From positions 21,013 through 85,012 of the forward strand of contig JBJECY010000121.1 of assembly GCA_051871515.1 (NCBI GenBank): 64,000 bases of DNA, given 5' to 3'. Both the position numbers and the translations under genes were made by a program. Below the pieces are notes generated by a model. That model ran no database searches and had not been told where the DNA came from. It saw only the letters and a program-made list of their open reading frames with translations. Below are positions 35,628 through 45,590 of the stretch, one piece after another (position 1 is the first letter of the stretch; the number at the start of each line of letters is the position of its first letter). The stretch is from SFTJ01 sp051871515. GTDB taxonomy: Bacteria > Bacteroidota > Bacteroidia > Bacteroidales > Muribaculaceae.

Positions 35628-35738
35628 CAAAAAATAAAAAATTATGAAACAAAGTTCGAGATTGTGTAAAATGTGGGAGAGTGCATTGCGCCGGGCTTAT
35701 AGGCTTTATTTAGCCTAAAGCGGCAGCGCGCTGAGTGC

Positions 35739-37538
35739 TTATTGCTTGTTGGCGCGTTTACGCTCAAGTTCGTCGAGAATAATCTTGCGCAGGCGCAGGT
35801 GATTAGGCGTTACTTCAACGTATTCGTCTTCCTTGATATATTCAAGCGCTTCTTCAAGGCTGAATACCACTGGCGGAACAATCTTGGCTTTCTCGTCGGC
35901 TCCCGATGCGCGCATGTTGGTGAGTTTCTTCGACTTGGTCACGTTCACCACAATATCGTTGTCTTTGGCGTTTTCGCCAACCACTTGACCGGCATAAACT
36001 TCTTCTTGCGGGAAGATGAAGAATCGTCCGCGGTCTTGCAGTTTGTCGATGGCGTAGGCATAAGCAGTTCCGCTTTCAAGGGCAATGAGTGAGCCGTTGA
36101 TGCGTCGTTCAATATCGCCTTTCCATGGTTGGTATTCCAGGAATCGGTGAGCCATGATGGCTTCGCCTGCGCTTGCGGTGAGCACGTTGGTGCGAAGACC
36201 AATAATGCCTCGTGAGGGTATTTGAAATTCAAGGTGAATACGGTCGTTTTGAGTGCTCATTGAGAGCAGGTCGCCACGGCGGCGTGTCACCATATCAATC
36301 ATTTTGCTTGAATATTCCTCGGGCACGTTGATGGTGAGTGCTTCAACAGGTTCGCATTTCTCGCCGTTGATTTCTTTCACAATCACTTGCGGTTGTCCCA
36401 CTTGCAGCTCATAACCTTCGCGGCGCATGGTTTCAATGAGTACAGCCAAATGCAGTACGCCACGGCCGTAAACAATCCATGCATCTTCACGCTCGGTTTT
36501 CTCAACGCGCAGGGCGAGGTTCTTGTCGAGCTCCTTCACCAGTCGGTCGTTGATGTGGCGAGAAGTTACGTATTTGCCGTCTTTGCCAAAGAAAGGAGAG
36601 TCGTTGATGGTGAATGTCATTGACATCGTAGGCTCGTCGATGGCAATGCGCGGCAGTGGTTCGGGGTTGCCGATGTTGGTGACGGTGTCGCCAATTTCAA
36701 AGTTCTCAATACCCACAAGTGCGCAAATATCACCGCTTTTCACGCTTGGCACGCGTTTGCGGCTCATGCCTTCAAAGGTGTGCAGCTCCTTGATGCGTTG
36801 TTTTTGCACCGAGCCATCTTTTTTGCAAACAGCCACGTCCATGCCCTCGGTGATTTCGCCACGGTGCACGCGGCCAATGGCAATACGTCCCACATAGCTT
36901 GAATAGTCGAGCGAAGTGATGAGCATCTGTGCGTCGCCCTCAATCACTTCAGGAGCGGGGATGTGTTCTATGATAGCATCGAGCACGGCATTGATGTTGT
37001 TGGTTGGTTTGTTCCAATCGTCGCTCATCCAGCCTTGCTTAGCCGAGCCGTAAACGGTGGGGAAGTCGAGCTGGTCCTCGGTAGCATTGAGGTTAAACAT
37101 GAGGTCGAACACCATTTCTTGCACTTCGTCGGGGCGGCAGTTAGGCTTGTCCACCTTGTTAATCACGACAATGGGCTTGAGCCCTATCTCAAGGGCTTTT
37201 TGCAGCACAAAGCGTGTTTGTGGCATTGGACCTTCAAAAGCGTCAACCAGCAGCAGGCAACCGTCGGCCATGTTGAGCACGCGCTCCACTTCGCCGCCAA
37301 AGTCGCTGTGCCCCGGGGTGTCAATGATGTTGATTTTATAACCGTTGTAGTTGATAGATACGTTTTTAGAGAGGATTGTGATGCCACGTTCTCTTTCCAG
37401 GTCGTTGTTGTCGAGGATTAAATCGCCGGTATTTTGATTGTCGCGGAAGAGATTTCCGGCGAGCAGCATTTTGTCTACCAATGTGGTTTTGCCATGATCG
37501 ACGTGGGCAATGATGGCAACATTTCTGATGTTTTGCAT
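35739..37538 (-). CDS. typA: GTP-binding elongation-factor-like protein TypA/BipA
   Basis: 599 residues, the normal length. A ribosome-associated GTPase needed for 50S assembly and stress adaptation. The G motifs are AHVDHGKTTLVD, RERGITI, DTPGHSDFGGEVE, and NKVDKPN. The family-specific end LTNMRASGADEK is present. It is transcribed alone, divergently from rpsO, and ends at a good terminator. Confidence 0.97.
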   Translation of the reverse strand: MQNIRNVAIIAHVDHGKTTLVDKMLLAGNLFRDNQNTGDLILDNNDLERERGITILSKNVSINYNGYKINIIDTPGHSDFGGEVERVLNMADGCLLLVDAFEGPMPQTRFVLQKALEIGLKPIVVINKVDKPNCRPDEVQEMVFDLMFNLNATEDQLDFPTVYGSAKQGWMSDDWNKPTNNINAVLDAIIEHIPAPEVIEGDAQMLITSLDYSSYVGRIAIGRVHRGEITEGMDVAVCKKDGSVQKQRIKELHTFEGMSRKRVPSVKSGDICALVGIENFEIGDTVTNIGNPEPLPRIAIDEPTMSMTFTINDSPFFGKDGKYVTSRHINDRLVKELDKNLALRVEKTEREDAWIVYGRGVLHLAVLIETMRREGYELQVGQPQVIVKEINGEKCEPVEALTINVPEEYSSKMIDMVTRRRGDLLSMSTQNDRIHLEFQIPSRGIIGLRTNVLTASAGEAIMAHRFLEYQPWKGDIERRINGSLIALESGTAYAYAIDKLQDRGRFFIFPQEEVYAGQVVGENAKDNDIVVNVTKSKKLTNMRASGADEKAKIVPPVVFSLEEALEYIKEDEYVEVTPNHLRLRKIILDELERKRANKQ

Positions 37539-37559
37539 AAAATTTTACCTATTTGGGTG

Positions 37560-37567
37560 CAAAGTTA
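37560..37567 (-). promoter_or_regulatory. Promoter -7 element of typA
   Basis: TAACTTTG on the minus strand, 21 bases before the start codon. Confidence 0.6.
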
Positions 37568-37618
37568 AGTATTTTGGCGAAAATATGCAGATAAAAGAAT
37601 AAAAAAATAGCAGCCAGG

Positions 37619-37649
37619 TTGTGCAAAATGAAAAATATTTGTACCTTTG
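37619..37649 (+). promoter_or_regulatory. Promoter of rpsO
   Basis: TTG (37619-37621), 20 bases, then TACCTTTG (37642-37649). This is a full match to the Bacteroidota consensus, divergent from the typA promoter. Confidence 0.8.
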
Positions 37650-37689
37650 CACCCGATATTTTATTAACGTAATTATAAAACACAAAAGA

Positions 37690-37965
37690 ATGTATTTAGA
37701 TTCTGAAAAAAAGAAAGAAATCTTTGGGACATACGGTGCGAGCAATACTGATACTGGGTCTCCTGAGGCACAGATTGCATTATTCTCAGTTCGTATAGCC
37801 CATTTGACTGAGCATTTGAAGTCAAATCACAAAGATTATACTACTCAACGTGCGTTGAAGAAGTTGGTAGGTAAGCGTCGTCGTCTGTTGGATTATCTGA
37901 TTCGCGTTGACATCAACCGCTACCGTGCCATCATCGCTAAGAAGGAACTTGGTATCCGCAAGTAA
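37690..37965 (+). CDS. rpsO: 30S ribosomal protein S15
   Basis: 91 residues from the Met at 37690, the family's usual length; the open frame extends upstream through the promoter, so earlier Met codons are rejected. Motifs are TGSPEAQIALFSVRI, LTEHLKSNHKDY and RRRLLDYLIRVD. It binds 16S rRNA early in 30S assembly. A strong terminator follows. Confidence 0.97.
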   Translation: MYLDSEKKKEIFGTYGASNTDTGSPEAQIALFSVRIAHLTEHLKSNHKDYTTQRALKKLVGKRRRLLDYLIRVDINRYRAIIAKKELGIRK

Positions 37966-38015
37966 TCGAAGCGAGTCGCATTGTAGTAAAGAAAAGAAAT
38001 TTTATTTCAATGGAG

Positions 38016-38053
38016 CGTCTGCAAAAACCATGTGTTTTGCAGACGTTTTTTTT
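38016..38053 (+). terminator. Terminator after rpsO
   Basis: CGTCTGCAAAA (38016-38026) pairs perfectly with its complement at 38035-38045, followed by eight T. Confidence 0.9.
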
Positions 38054-38136
38054 GCGTGCTTTTGAATTTTTGTGATGAATGGATTGAAATGACGCTAAAA
38101 TGAACAAAATTGTGGGTGTGGTGTGATTTTTTTTGT

Positions 38137-38144
38137 TAATTTTG
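38137..38144 (+). promoter_or_regulatory. Promoter -7 element of the tamB-tamL operon
   Basis: TAATTTTG matches TAnnTTTG. The nearest TTG (38110-38112) is 24 bases upstream, longer than usual. The leader is about 90 bases. Confidence 0.45.
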
Positions 38145-38240
38145 GGCAGGATAGCAGATTTTTACCTACCTTTATTGTTACCTTAATATGAGATAACAAA
38201 ACAACCAATTGTATAACAACAAAACCAAGATAATGAAGCC

Positions 38241-41200
38241 GTGGGGCGGAGTCGTATAAATAAGATAATAAAGACCGGGTTAAAAGTGATATTAGGTGTG
38301 GTTCTGTTGCTGTTGATACTGCCTATGACGCTTTATATACCTGTTGTGCAGCGATATGTGAAAGACGTGGCATGCAGCAAGGCGAGTGATGCCACGGGCT
38401 GGGATATAGCTGTTGACCGCATATTGCTGAAATTTCCTCTTGATTTGAGTGTTGATGGCGTGACGGTGCTCACTGAGCAGCGCGACACCATGATATATGC
38501 CGGCAACCTTGCCCTCGACGTGAAGCTGCTGCCATTGCTGCGCCTTGATGTGAAGGTGGGCGATGCGTTGCTGAGCCATGCGGTGTATAACATGCAGAGT
38601 GAGGACAGCTCAATGGTGCTCAATGCCAAGATTGACCGCGTTAGCCTTGATGCCGCCACGGTGCAGCTGCGCAAAAACCATGTGAGCTTGCAGCAGGCAG
38701 CGTTGCATGGCGGCGACATAGTGCTGCATTATTTCCCTGAGAAGGTTAAGTCCACTCCACAAGACACTTCCAAGGTGGCATGGCTCATTGATGCCCAAAG
38801 CATTACTATCGACAGTGTGCGATATCACATGACCATGATGCCGCTTATCAGCGATATGGACGTGATGGTGGCCCATGCCGAGCTGAAAGACGGTATGGTT
38901 GATATTGGCACGTCGCAGGTGCATGCTGCTTATATGGGCATCAATGGCGTTGACGTGAAATATCTCTATCCCACACCAGAGGTGGTAGCCGAATATGAAA
39001 CGAGTGCGGCAGCGGCCGATAGTGCTGCCGTGCAAGAGGAATCAGGAGAGCTATGGACTGTGAGAGCCGATGCCGTGCGCCTCACCAACTCGCATGCCGT
39101 GTATGCCATGCAAGGTGCCAAACCATCGCCGGGGCTTGATGTCAACTACATTGAGGTGAGCGATGTGAATGTGAGCATCGATAGCCTATATAATAAAGGT
39201 GTGGCAGTGACGGTTCCGCTGAAGAAACTCACCGCCAAAGAGCGTTGCGGCATTGCCATCACCGACGCCAGTTGCACGTTCAGCATGGATAGCACCGCAA
39301 TGGCAGTTGAGCAGTTGAAGATTAACACGGTAGCATCGAGCATCAAGGGCGAGGCTTCAATGGATATGGGATTTGTTGAAACTCCTGCCTATGGGGCGGT
39401 GCTGCTAAATGCCGATGCTGAGATTGACATGGGCGACGTGGAGCGTATGATGCCGCTGCTGAAACCAATCATCAATTCGGTGCCTCGCAGCAGGCCGCTG
39501 CAACTAAAAGCCCGCATCGACGGCACGGCGCAGACGTTGCGCATTAGGCAGCTGAGCGCACAATTGCCTCGTTATGCAAACGTAAATGTGAATGGCGTGG
39601 TGAACAATGCCATGGATGTGAATAAACTGGGTGGAGAGCTTGCCATCAACGGCAAGTTTGACAACATAAACTTTGTGAAGCCAACCATGTTTGATGCCGA
39701 AATGAGCAAGCAAGTGAATTTCCCGGCAATGGCGGTTGACGGCAAAGCCCGTTTGAAAGGCAATGCCATGAGCGGTGAGTTGGCAATGACGCTCGACACC
39801 GGAGAGGCAGTTGGCAAAGCGGCTTTCAACACCAAGAGCGAGGCCTACGACGTGGATTTGACACTCAACCGACTGCCGCTGCATGCGCTGTTGCCGCTTA
39901 GCACACTTGGCAACATCACAGCCTATATGCACGCCGATGGACGCGGCTTTGACGTGATGAAAAAATCGACCGAATTGAATGCTGCTTTGAAGCTCAACTC
40001 GTTGGAATACAACGGAAACCGCTATGGCGACGTTGATGGCAGCTTGGCATTGAGCAATGGCGCATTTGAGGCCAAGTTTGACTCGAAGAATCCTAATTTT
40101 GACTTTGCTTTGCAATGCAATGGCGAGCTTGCCCAAAATCATTATGTGGTGGCGCTTGATGGCGATTTGCGCGATGTTGATTTGCAGGCTATGCGCTTGA
40201 TGGATGTGACCTCGCACGGCAAAGGCCGCATTGCTGCCTTTGGTGATGTTGACGTGAGCACTATGGTGTGTGACGTTTCGGCTGAAATCAACGATGTGTC
40301 GTGGACCTACGATACCTTGTTCTTTAGCACGCCAACGGTGGCGATGCGCTTTGAAAGCACCGACTCAACCATGAGCGGGTCGCTCAACAATGAGGATATG
40401 AACCTGAGTTTTGACTCGCAAGTGGGCGTGAACAAGTTTATTGAACAATTGACACAATGCCAAAATATAGCCCTTGAACAAGTTAATAAAATCTCGCTCA
40501 ACATTGACACGCTGCAAGCATCGTTGCCACCGTTTGCCGTTGAGATGGAAATGGGCAAGCGCGGGCTTGTGCAGCAGTATCTGGCTTATAACGACTTGAA
40601 GCTCAAACACATGTCGTTTGAACTATATAACGATAGCACCATCTATGGCAACGGTGTGCTTCAGGGCATAGATGCCATGGGCACTAAGATTGACACCATC
40701 TCGGCTAAACTGGTGCAGACGCAACGCTATTTGGGATATAAATTCCACATGGGCAACCGCCCCGGCACCATGGATAACTTTGCCGATGTCACTTTGTTTG
40801 GCGGTGTCTTGGGCAGCCGCCTCACCACCATCTATAATGCCAAGGATATAAAAGGACGCACTGGCTATCACTTTGGCACTCATGCCGATGTCAACGACTC
40901 GGTGGTGCGCGCCACTGTGTTCACCCCCAAGCCATATATTGGCTATAAGGAGTGGAACGTGAACGAGGATAACTATGTGCTCTACGACTATAAGAATCAG
41001 CACCTCGACGCCAATTTGCGCCTTGACGGCGGCTCTTCGGGGCTAATAAACCTTTTCACCGAGCATGTGGAGCATGAAGGCGAAGAAAGTGATAAGCATC
41101 AGGAAGATGTGAACCTGCAAGTGAAGGGCGTGAAGATTGAGGAATGGATGTCGATGTTCCCGTTTGCGCCCGATGTGAGCGGTGAACTCTCAACCGATAT

Positions 41201-43100
41201 GACCATATCTTACAGAGGCAACCAGTTCTGGGGCAAGGGGAATGCCGGCTTAAAGAATTTCTGCTACGAAGGAGAGCGAGTGGGCGATTTCAACCTTGAC
41301 GCGCTCATGACCCTTGACCCGGTAACCGGCAACACCAATCTGGAATCATATATGAACGTGAATGGCGCTCGCGTGGCGTTTGCCGCCGGTGTGCTCAACG
41401 ACTCAACCGCAACAAGCCCAATGTCGCTGCAACTTGATATTGATAAATTCCCAATCTCAACAATGACGGCATTCATACCTAATGGTATAGCTCAGTTGCA
41501 AGGCTACCTCAATGGCAAGATGACCATGCTCGGCACATTTGATAATCCAATACTTTGTGGCTCGGTTTGGGCGCAAGAGGGTGCCATCTATGTGCCTGTG
41601 TTTGGTTCTAAGATATTGTTCCCCGACACTGAGGTGACGGTTGATTCAAGTATTGTGCACTTCAACAAATATGCATTGCGCAGTTGCAACGACAAGCCGC
41701 TGGTGATTGACGGATTGGTTGATATACGCAACATGTCGAATGCCTATGTTGATTTGAACATTAAAGGCAGTAGCGTGCAGTTTGTTGACAGCAAGCAGGT
41801 GAAGAAGTCGCAGCTGTTTGGGCGCGGATATGCCGATGTCAAAGCATCGGCAAAAGGCCGATTGAATGCGCTGTATGTTGATGCCGACCTCTCGTTGCTC
41901 TCAGGCAGTAATCTCACTTACGTTCTTCAGGACGATGTGAGCGAGATAGTGCCTGCCACCAACCCCGATATGGTGCATTTTGTGCACTTTGAGGATTCGG
42001 TGAGCGAATATGGCGACTCGCTATTGCAGGCGCAGACCGTTGGCGTGAACATCAATGCCACAGTGACCTTGCAGCAAGGAAACACCATCAACGCCTATCT
42101 TTCGCCCGACGGCAAGAACCGTGTGCAGGTGCAAGCCACCGGTTCGCTCAACTATTCACAAGGCTTCTCGGGCGACCCTCGAGTGACAGGCCGACTCACA
42201 GTTGACAACGGATATGTGAAATATTCGCCACCGCTCATTAAAGAAGTTGACTTTGTCATCAACGAGGGCAGTAACATTGCCTTTACCGGCAATATGCTCA
42301 ATCCGACACTCAATTTTAGTGCCGTGGAGAAGTATAAGGCCACGGTGAGCACCGATGGCGGTGCCTCGCGCTTGGTTGACTTCTTGATTACTTGTAATGT
42401 TGGCGGAACACTCTCGCAGATGGATGTGTCGTTTGACCTTGCCACCAACGACGACCTAACCGTGCAAAACGAGTTGCAGTCAATGACCCAGCAGCAGCGT
42501 TCTGCACAAGCCATGAACTTGATGCTCTATGGCAGCTATGGCGGCAGCAACACCGCTTCGATGTCGAACAATGCGCTATATTCGTTCCTCAACTCGCAAA
42601 TCAACAGTTGGGCGGCAAGTGCCATTAAGGGCGTTGATTTGTCGTTTGGCATCAACCAGTATGATAGTGAAAGTTCTCAGAATAAGACGGTGACCAGTTA
42701 CAGCTATAATCTGTCGAAGTCGCTTTTCAACGACCGCTTTAAGATTGTTGTAGGCGGCAATTACAGCACCGATGCCAGCGCTGAGGATAATTTCTCGGAT
42801 AACCTGATTAGCGATATCTCAATTGAATATTTGCTCAATAGCTCGGGCAGCATGTATGCGCGCATGTTCCGCCACACGGGATATGAGAGCATACTTGAGG
42901 GCGAAATCACTCAAACGGGTGTGGGCTTTGTGATTAAGCGTAAGTTGGCATCGCTCAAGCACATTTTCAAGTTCAGACGCAGCCGAAAAGCAGCTTTGCG
43001 GCGTGCTCTTGCCGACTCGCTCAACGCTGTTGCGCCCGACACCGTCAACGTTGCCGGCAATCAGACGCAGAACGTGAGCGACGGCAACGTAACACAGTGA
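38241..43100 (+). CDS. tamB: Translocation and assembly module protein TamB (DUF490)
   Basis: 1619 residues. An N-terminal membrane helix (VILGVVLLLLILPMTLYIPVVQ, split by the start region) anchors it in the inner membrane. The long repetitive beta-rich body would span the periplasm. The C-terminal DUF490 part includes YLSPDGKNRVQVQATGSLNY, RVTGRLTVDNGYVKYSPP, and LMLYGSYGGSN. TamB-like proteins move lipids or help outer-membrane protein insertion. No ATG lies in frame near the start; the frame begins with GTG at 38241. An out-of-frame eight-codon ATG frame (MKPWGGVV, 38233-38259) overlaps that GTG. The partner gene follows 50 bases later. Confidence 0.9.
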   Translation: MGRSRINKIIKTGLKVILGVVLLLLILPMTLYIPVVQRYVKDVACSKASDATGWDIAVDRILLKFPLDLSVDGVTVLTEQRDTMIYAGNLALDVKLLPLLRLDVKVGDALLSHAVYNMQSEDSSMVLNAKIDRVSLDAATVQLRKNHVSLQQAALHGGDIVLHYFPEKVKSTPQDTSKVAWLIDAQSITIDSVRYHMTMMPLISDMDVMVAHAELKDGMVDIGTSQVHAAYMGINGVDVKYLYPTPEVVAEYETSAAAADSAAVQEESGELWTVRADAVRLTNSHAVYAMQGAKPSPGLDVNYIEVSDVNVSIDSLYNKGVAVTVPLKKLTAKERCGIAITDASCTFSMDSTAMAVEQLKINTVASSIKGEASMDMGFVETPAYGAVLLNADAEIDMGDVERMMPLLKPIINSVPRSRPLQLKARIDGTAQTLRIRQLSAQLPRYANVNVNGVVNNAMDVNKLGGELAINGKFDNINFVKPTMFDAEMSKQVNFPAMAVDGKARLKGNAMSGELAMTLDTGEAVGKAAFNTKSEAYDVDLTLNRLPLHALLPLSTLGNITAYMHADGRGFDVMKKSTELNAALKLNSLEYNGNRYGDVDGSLALSNGAFEAKFDSKNPNFDFALQCNGELAQNHYVVALDGDLRDVDLQAMRLMDVTSHGKGRIAAFGDVDVSTMVCDVSAEINDVSWTYDTLFFSTPTVAMRFESTDSTMSGSLNNEDMNLSFDSQVGVNKFIEQLTQCQNIALEQVNKISLNIDTLQASLPPFAVEMEMGKRGLVQQYLAYNDLKLKHMSFELYNDSTIYGNGVLQGIDAMGTKIDTISAKLVQTQRYLGYKFHMGNRPGTMDNFADVTLFGGVLGSRLTTIYNAKDIKGRTGYHFGTHADVNDSVVRATVFTPKPYIGYKEWNVNEDNYVLYDYKNQHLDANLRLDGGSSGLINLFTEHVEHEGEESDKHQEDVNLQVKGVKIEEWMSMFPFAPDVSGELSTDMTISYRGNQFWGKGNAGLKNFCYEGERVGDFNLDALMTLDPVTGNTNLESYMNVNGARVAFAAGVLNDSTATSPMSLQLDIDKFPISTMTAFIPNGIAQLQGYLNGKMTMLGTFDNPILCGSVWAQEGAIYVPVFGSKILFPDTEVTVDSSIVHFNKYALRSCNDKPLVIDGLVDIRNMSNAYVDLNIKGSSVQFVDSKQVKKSQLFGRGYADVKASAKGRLNALYVDADLSLLSGSNLTYVLQDDVSEIVPATNPDMVHFVHFEDSVSEYGDSLLQAQTVGVNINATVTLQQGNTINAYLSPDGKNRVQVQATGSLNYSQGFSGDPRVTGRLTVDNGYVKYSPPLIKEVDFVINEGSNIAFTGNMLNPTLNFSAVEKYKATVSTDGGASRLVDFLITCNVGGTLSQMDVSFDLATNDDLTVQNELQSMTQQQRSAQAMNLMLYGSYGGSNTASMSNNALYSFLNSQINSWAASAIKGVDLSFGINQYDSESSQNKTVTSYSYNLSKSLFNDRFKIVVGGNYSTDASAEDNFSDNLISDISIEYLLNSSGSMYARMFRHTGYESILEGEITQTGVGFVIKRKLASLKHIFKFRRSRKAALRRALADSLNAVAPDTVNVAGNQTQNVSDGNVTQ

Positions 43101-43150
43101 GATAAACTTCAAATTCACCGAACAAAACAAAACGACAAAACACAGAATAG

Positions 43151-45466
43151 ATGCGGAAGTTTGACAACAACATATTATTGCAGGTGCTTGTGAGCATTGC
43201 CATAGTGGCAAGTGCAATATCTTGCTCCACTACGAGCCGCCTTGAAGATGATGAGGTGCTCTACACCGGAGTGAAGAAACTCAACATCATGCCTGCTTCT
43301 GATAGTATAATGCTTGAGGAAGGCGTTGCCGAGGCTGTGGCATCGGCCATCAACGTGGCGCCAAACAACAGCCTTTATTCGCCTTATATCAGACATCCGT
43401 TTCCTGTTGGGCTATGGGTGTATAACCATTGGAACGATAGTGCCAAGGGTTTGAAGGGTTGGCTGTATAAGAAATTGGTTGATGAGCCTGTGTTGGTGTC
43501 AACGGTGCGTCCTGAGCATCGTGTGGAGATGATAAACACGGTGCTGCATGACAATGGCTACTTTGACAGCAACGCCTCTTATCAGCTCATCTATTCAAAG
43601 CGCAACAAAAAGAAGGCTCGCATACAATATGACGTTACGGTGAATGAGCCTTATGTGATTAGCAGTGTGGGATATCTTAATAATGACGTTGAGATTTGTC
43701 AGAAGATTGATTCGCTGGCGCGAGTTGACAAATATTTGCGACCCGGAAGCCGATATAGCCTCGACTCGCTGAATGCCGTGCGCGTGAACATAACCAACAC
43801 TTTGCGAAACCGCGGATATTATTATTTCCGACCCGAATATATTGAATATCTTGCTGACAGCACCTTGCGCAAGGGCAAGATTGCACTACGGCTATCGTTG
43901 GCGCCGGGCGTTCCTGTGGCGGCACTTAATCGCTACACCACCGGCAATGTCACAACAGTGGTGCAGCGCTATCAGGGTGGTGGCACCCCCGACACCACCG
44001 AGTTGCCTCGCAAAGGAACGCTGGTGAAGATGACGCCAATGCGATTGCGCAACAGTGCCATTGCCGGCAAAATATCGTTCCGTAAGGGTAGGGTGCTATC
44101 GGTGCGTGATATGGACCGCACACAAAGCAATTTGAGCAATATGGGCATATTCAATGCCATAAATATTGAGGTGACGCCAATGGATTCGCTTCAACCCGGG
44201 CAGAATCAGCTCGACGTGAACGTGAACTGCACTATGGATAGGCAGATTGAAGCCAAGATTGAGGCACAAGCCACGTCAAAATCAAACAGTTATATTGGGC
44301 CTGGATTGTCGTTAGGCTTGGCACATAAGAACCTGTTTGGCGGAGCCGAGGTGATTAATACCGAGCTTCATGGCAGCTATGAATGGGCCACCGGCGGCAA
44401 GGCGGTTGAGGGTTATGACTATAACAGTTATGAGCTTGGCTTATCGTCAACGCTGTCGATACCGCAATTGCTTGCGCCCAAGTTTATTGACCGTAGCCGT
44501 CGTTACCAGAATTGGACCAAGTTTTCTCTTTCAGCCGATTTGCTCAATCGCCCAAGCTTCTTCAAGATGGTGCAATTTGGCACAGGATTCACTTGGCAGT
44601 GGCACGCCGGCAGGCATTCGCTCAATGAACTGACGCCATTTAAGCTCACATACACAAAATTGCTCAATACCACCGACGCTTTCAACGAGTCGATGAATAA
44701 CAATCCTGCGGTGTATGAGAGTTTCCGCAATCAGTTCACCGCTCAGTTGCAATATAATTACACCTACGACCGCGCATTTGGGCGCGACAATCTCACCTTC
44801 AATTTGCAGCTCATTGAGGCAGGCAATTTGTTGGCTGGATTGTGGGCTTTGGGCAAGTCGAAAGGCGAGAAATGCCTGTTTGGCACGCCGTTCTCACAGT
44901 TTGTGAAAGGTCAGGCATCGGTGGTTTACAAGCATGGCTTGTTTAACGGTCATTCGCTTGTGAGCCGAGTGCTTGTTGGTGCGGCACATGCCTATGGCAA
45001 CTCATCGGTTGTGCCGTATGCTGACCAGTTTTATATTGGCGGAGCCAATTCGTTGCGAGCATTTGCGGTGCGCTCAATTGGCCCCGGCAGCTATTTGCCC
45101 AGTGCCGACAATCCTAATGCCTATTACGACCAAACAGGTACGTTTAAGTTTGAGGCTAACCTTGAATATCGTTTCCCGTTGTTCAGCTTTCTGAAGGGGG
45201 CAGCCTTTATTGATGCAGGCAACGTGTGGTTGTTACAAGAAGATGAAAACCGCGTGGGCGGTAAGCTGAAAATGAAGAATTTCATGCGTGAGCTGGCGCT
45301 TGGCACCGGTGTGGGCCTGCGTTTTGACATGGAGATGTTGGTGATACGTGCCGACTTGGGATATGCCTTGCATGCACCATACGAAACCGGTGAGAGCGGC
45401 TATTTCAATATGCCAAGTTTCAAAAAGAGCATTGCATTTCACTTGGCAATAGGTTATCCGTTTTGA
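43151..45466 (+). CDS. tamL: TamL: lipoprotein form of TamA (Omp85/BamA superfamily)
   Basis: 771 residues. The signal ends in ASAISC (Cys 25), making this a lipidated outer-membrane barrel, the form known in Bacteroidota as TamL. POTRA-like repeats occupy about 40-330 (LNIMPASDSI, GYFDSNASYQLIY, PGSRYSLDSLNAVRVNI, NMGIFNAINIEV). The Omp85 barrel follows, with the conserved FYIGGANSLRAFAVRSIGPG block near 640 and FIDAGNVW near 700. It is encoded directly after tamB, so both halves of the module are made together. Clear call; substrate proteins unknown. Confidence 0.92.
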   Translation: MRKFDNNILLQVLVSIAIVASAISCSTTSRLEDDEVLYTGVKKLNIMPASDSIMLEEGVAEAVASAINVAPNNSLYSPYIRHPFPVGLWVYNHWNDSAKGLKGWLYKKLVDEPVLVSTVRPEHRVEMINTVLHDNGYFDSNASYQLIYSKRNKKKARIQYDVTVNEPYVISSVGYLNNDVEICQKIDSLARVDKYLRPGSRYSLDSLNAVRVNITNTLRNRGYYYFRPEYIEYLADSTLRKGKIALRLSLAPGVPVAALNRYTTGNVTTVVQRYQGGGTPDTTELPRKGTLVKMTPMRLRNSAIAGKISFRKGRVLSVRDMDRTQSNLSNMGIFNAINIEVTPMDSLQPGQNQLDVNVNCTMDRQIEAKIEAQATSKSNSYIGPGLSLGLAHKNLFGGAEVINTELHGSYEWATGGKAVEGYDYNSYELGLSSTLSIPQLLAPKFIDRSRRYQNWTKFSLSADLLNRPSFFKMVQFGTGFTWQWHAGRHSLNELTPFKLTYTKLLNTTDAFNESMNNNPAVYESFRNQFTAQLQYNYTYDRAFGRDNLTFNLQLIEAGNLLAGLWALGKSKGEKCLFGTPFSQFVKGQASVVYKHGLFNGHSLVSRVLVGAAHAYGNSSVVPYADQFYIGGANSLRAFAVRSIGPGSYLPSADNPNAYYDQTGTFKFEANLEYRFPLFSFLKGAAFIDAGNVWLLQEDENRVGGKLKMKNFMRELALGTGVGLRFDMEMLVIRADLGYALHAPYETGESGYFNMPSFKKSIAFHLAIGYPF

Positions 45467-45510
45467 TGCATGGCTCGCCTGAGAGCGAGAGGCAATGAGA
45501 TAAAAAGAAT

Positions 45511-45553
45511 TGCGGGGGCACATTACTAAATTCTGTAATGTGCCCCCGCATTT
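45511..45553. terminator. Bidirectional terminator between tamL and galE
   Basis: A perfect 16-bp stem (45511-45526 with 45535-45550) with an 8-base loop, between converging genes, with weak T or A tracts on both sides. Confidence 0.8.
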
Positions 45554-45590
45554 AATATTTATGCTGTGATGAATGCGAATCAGTGTGATT

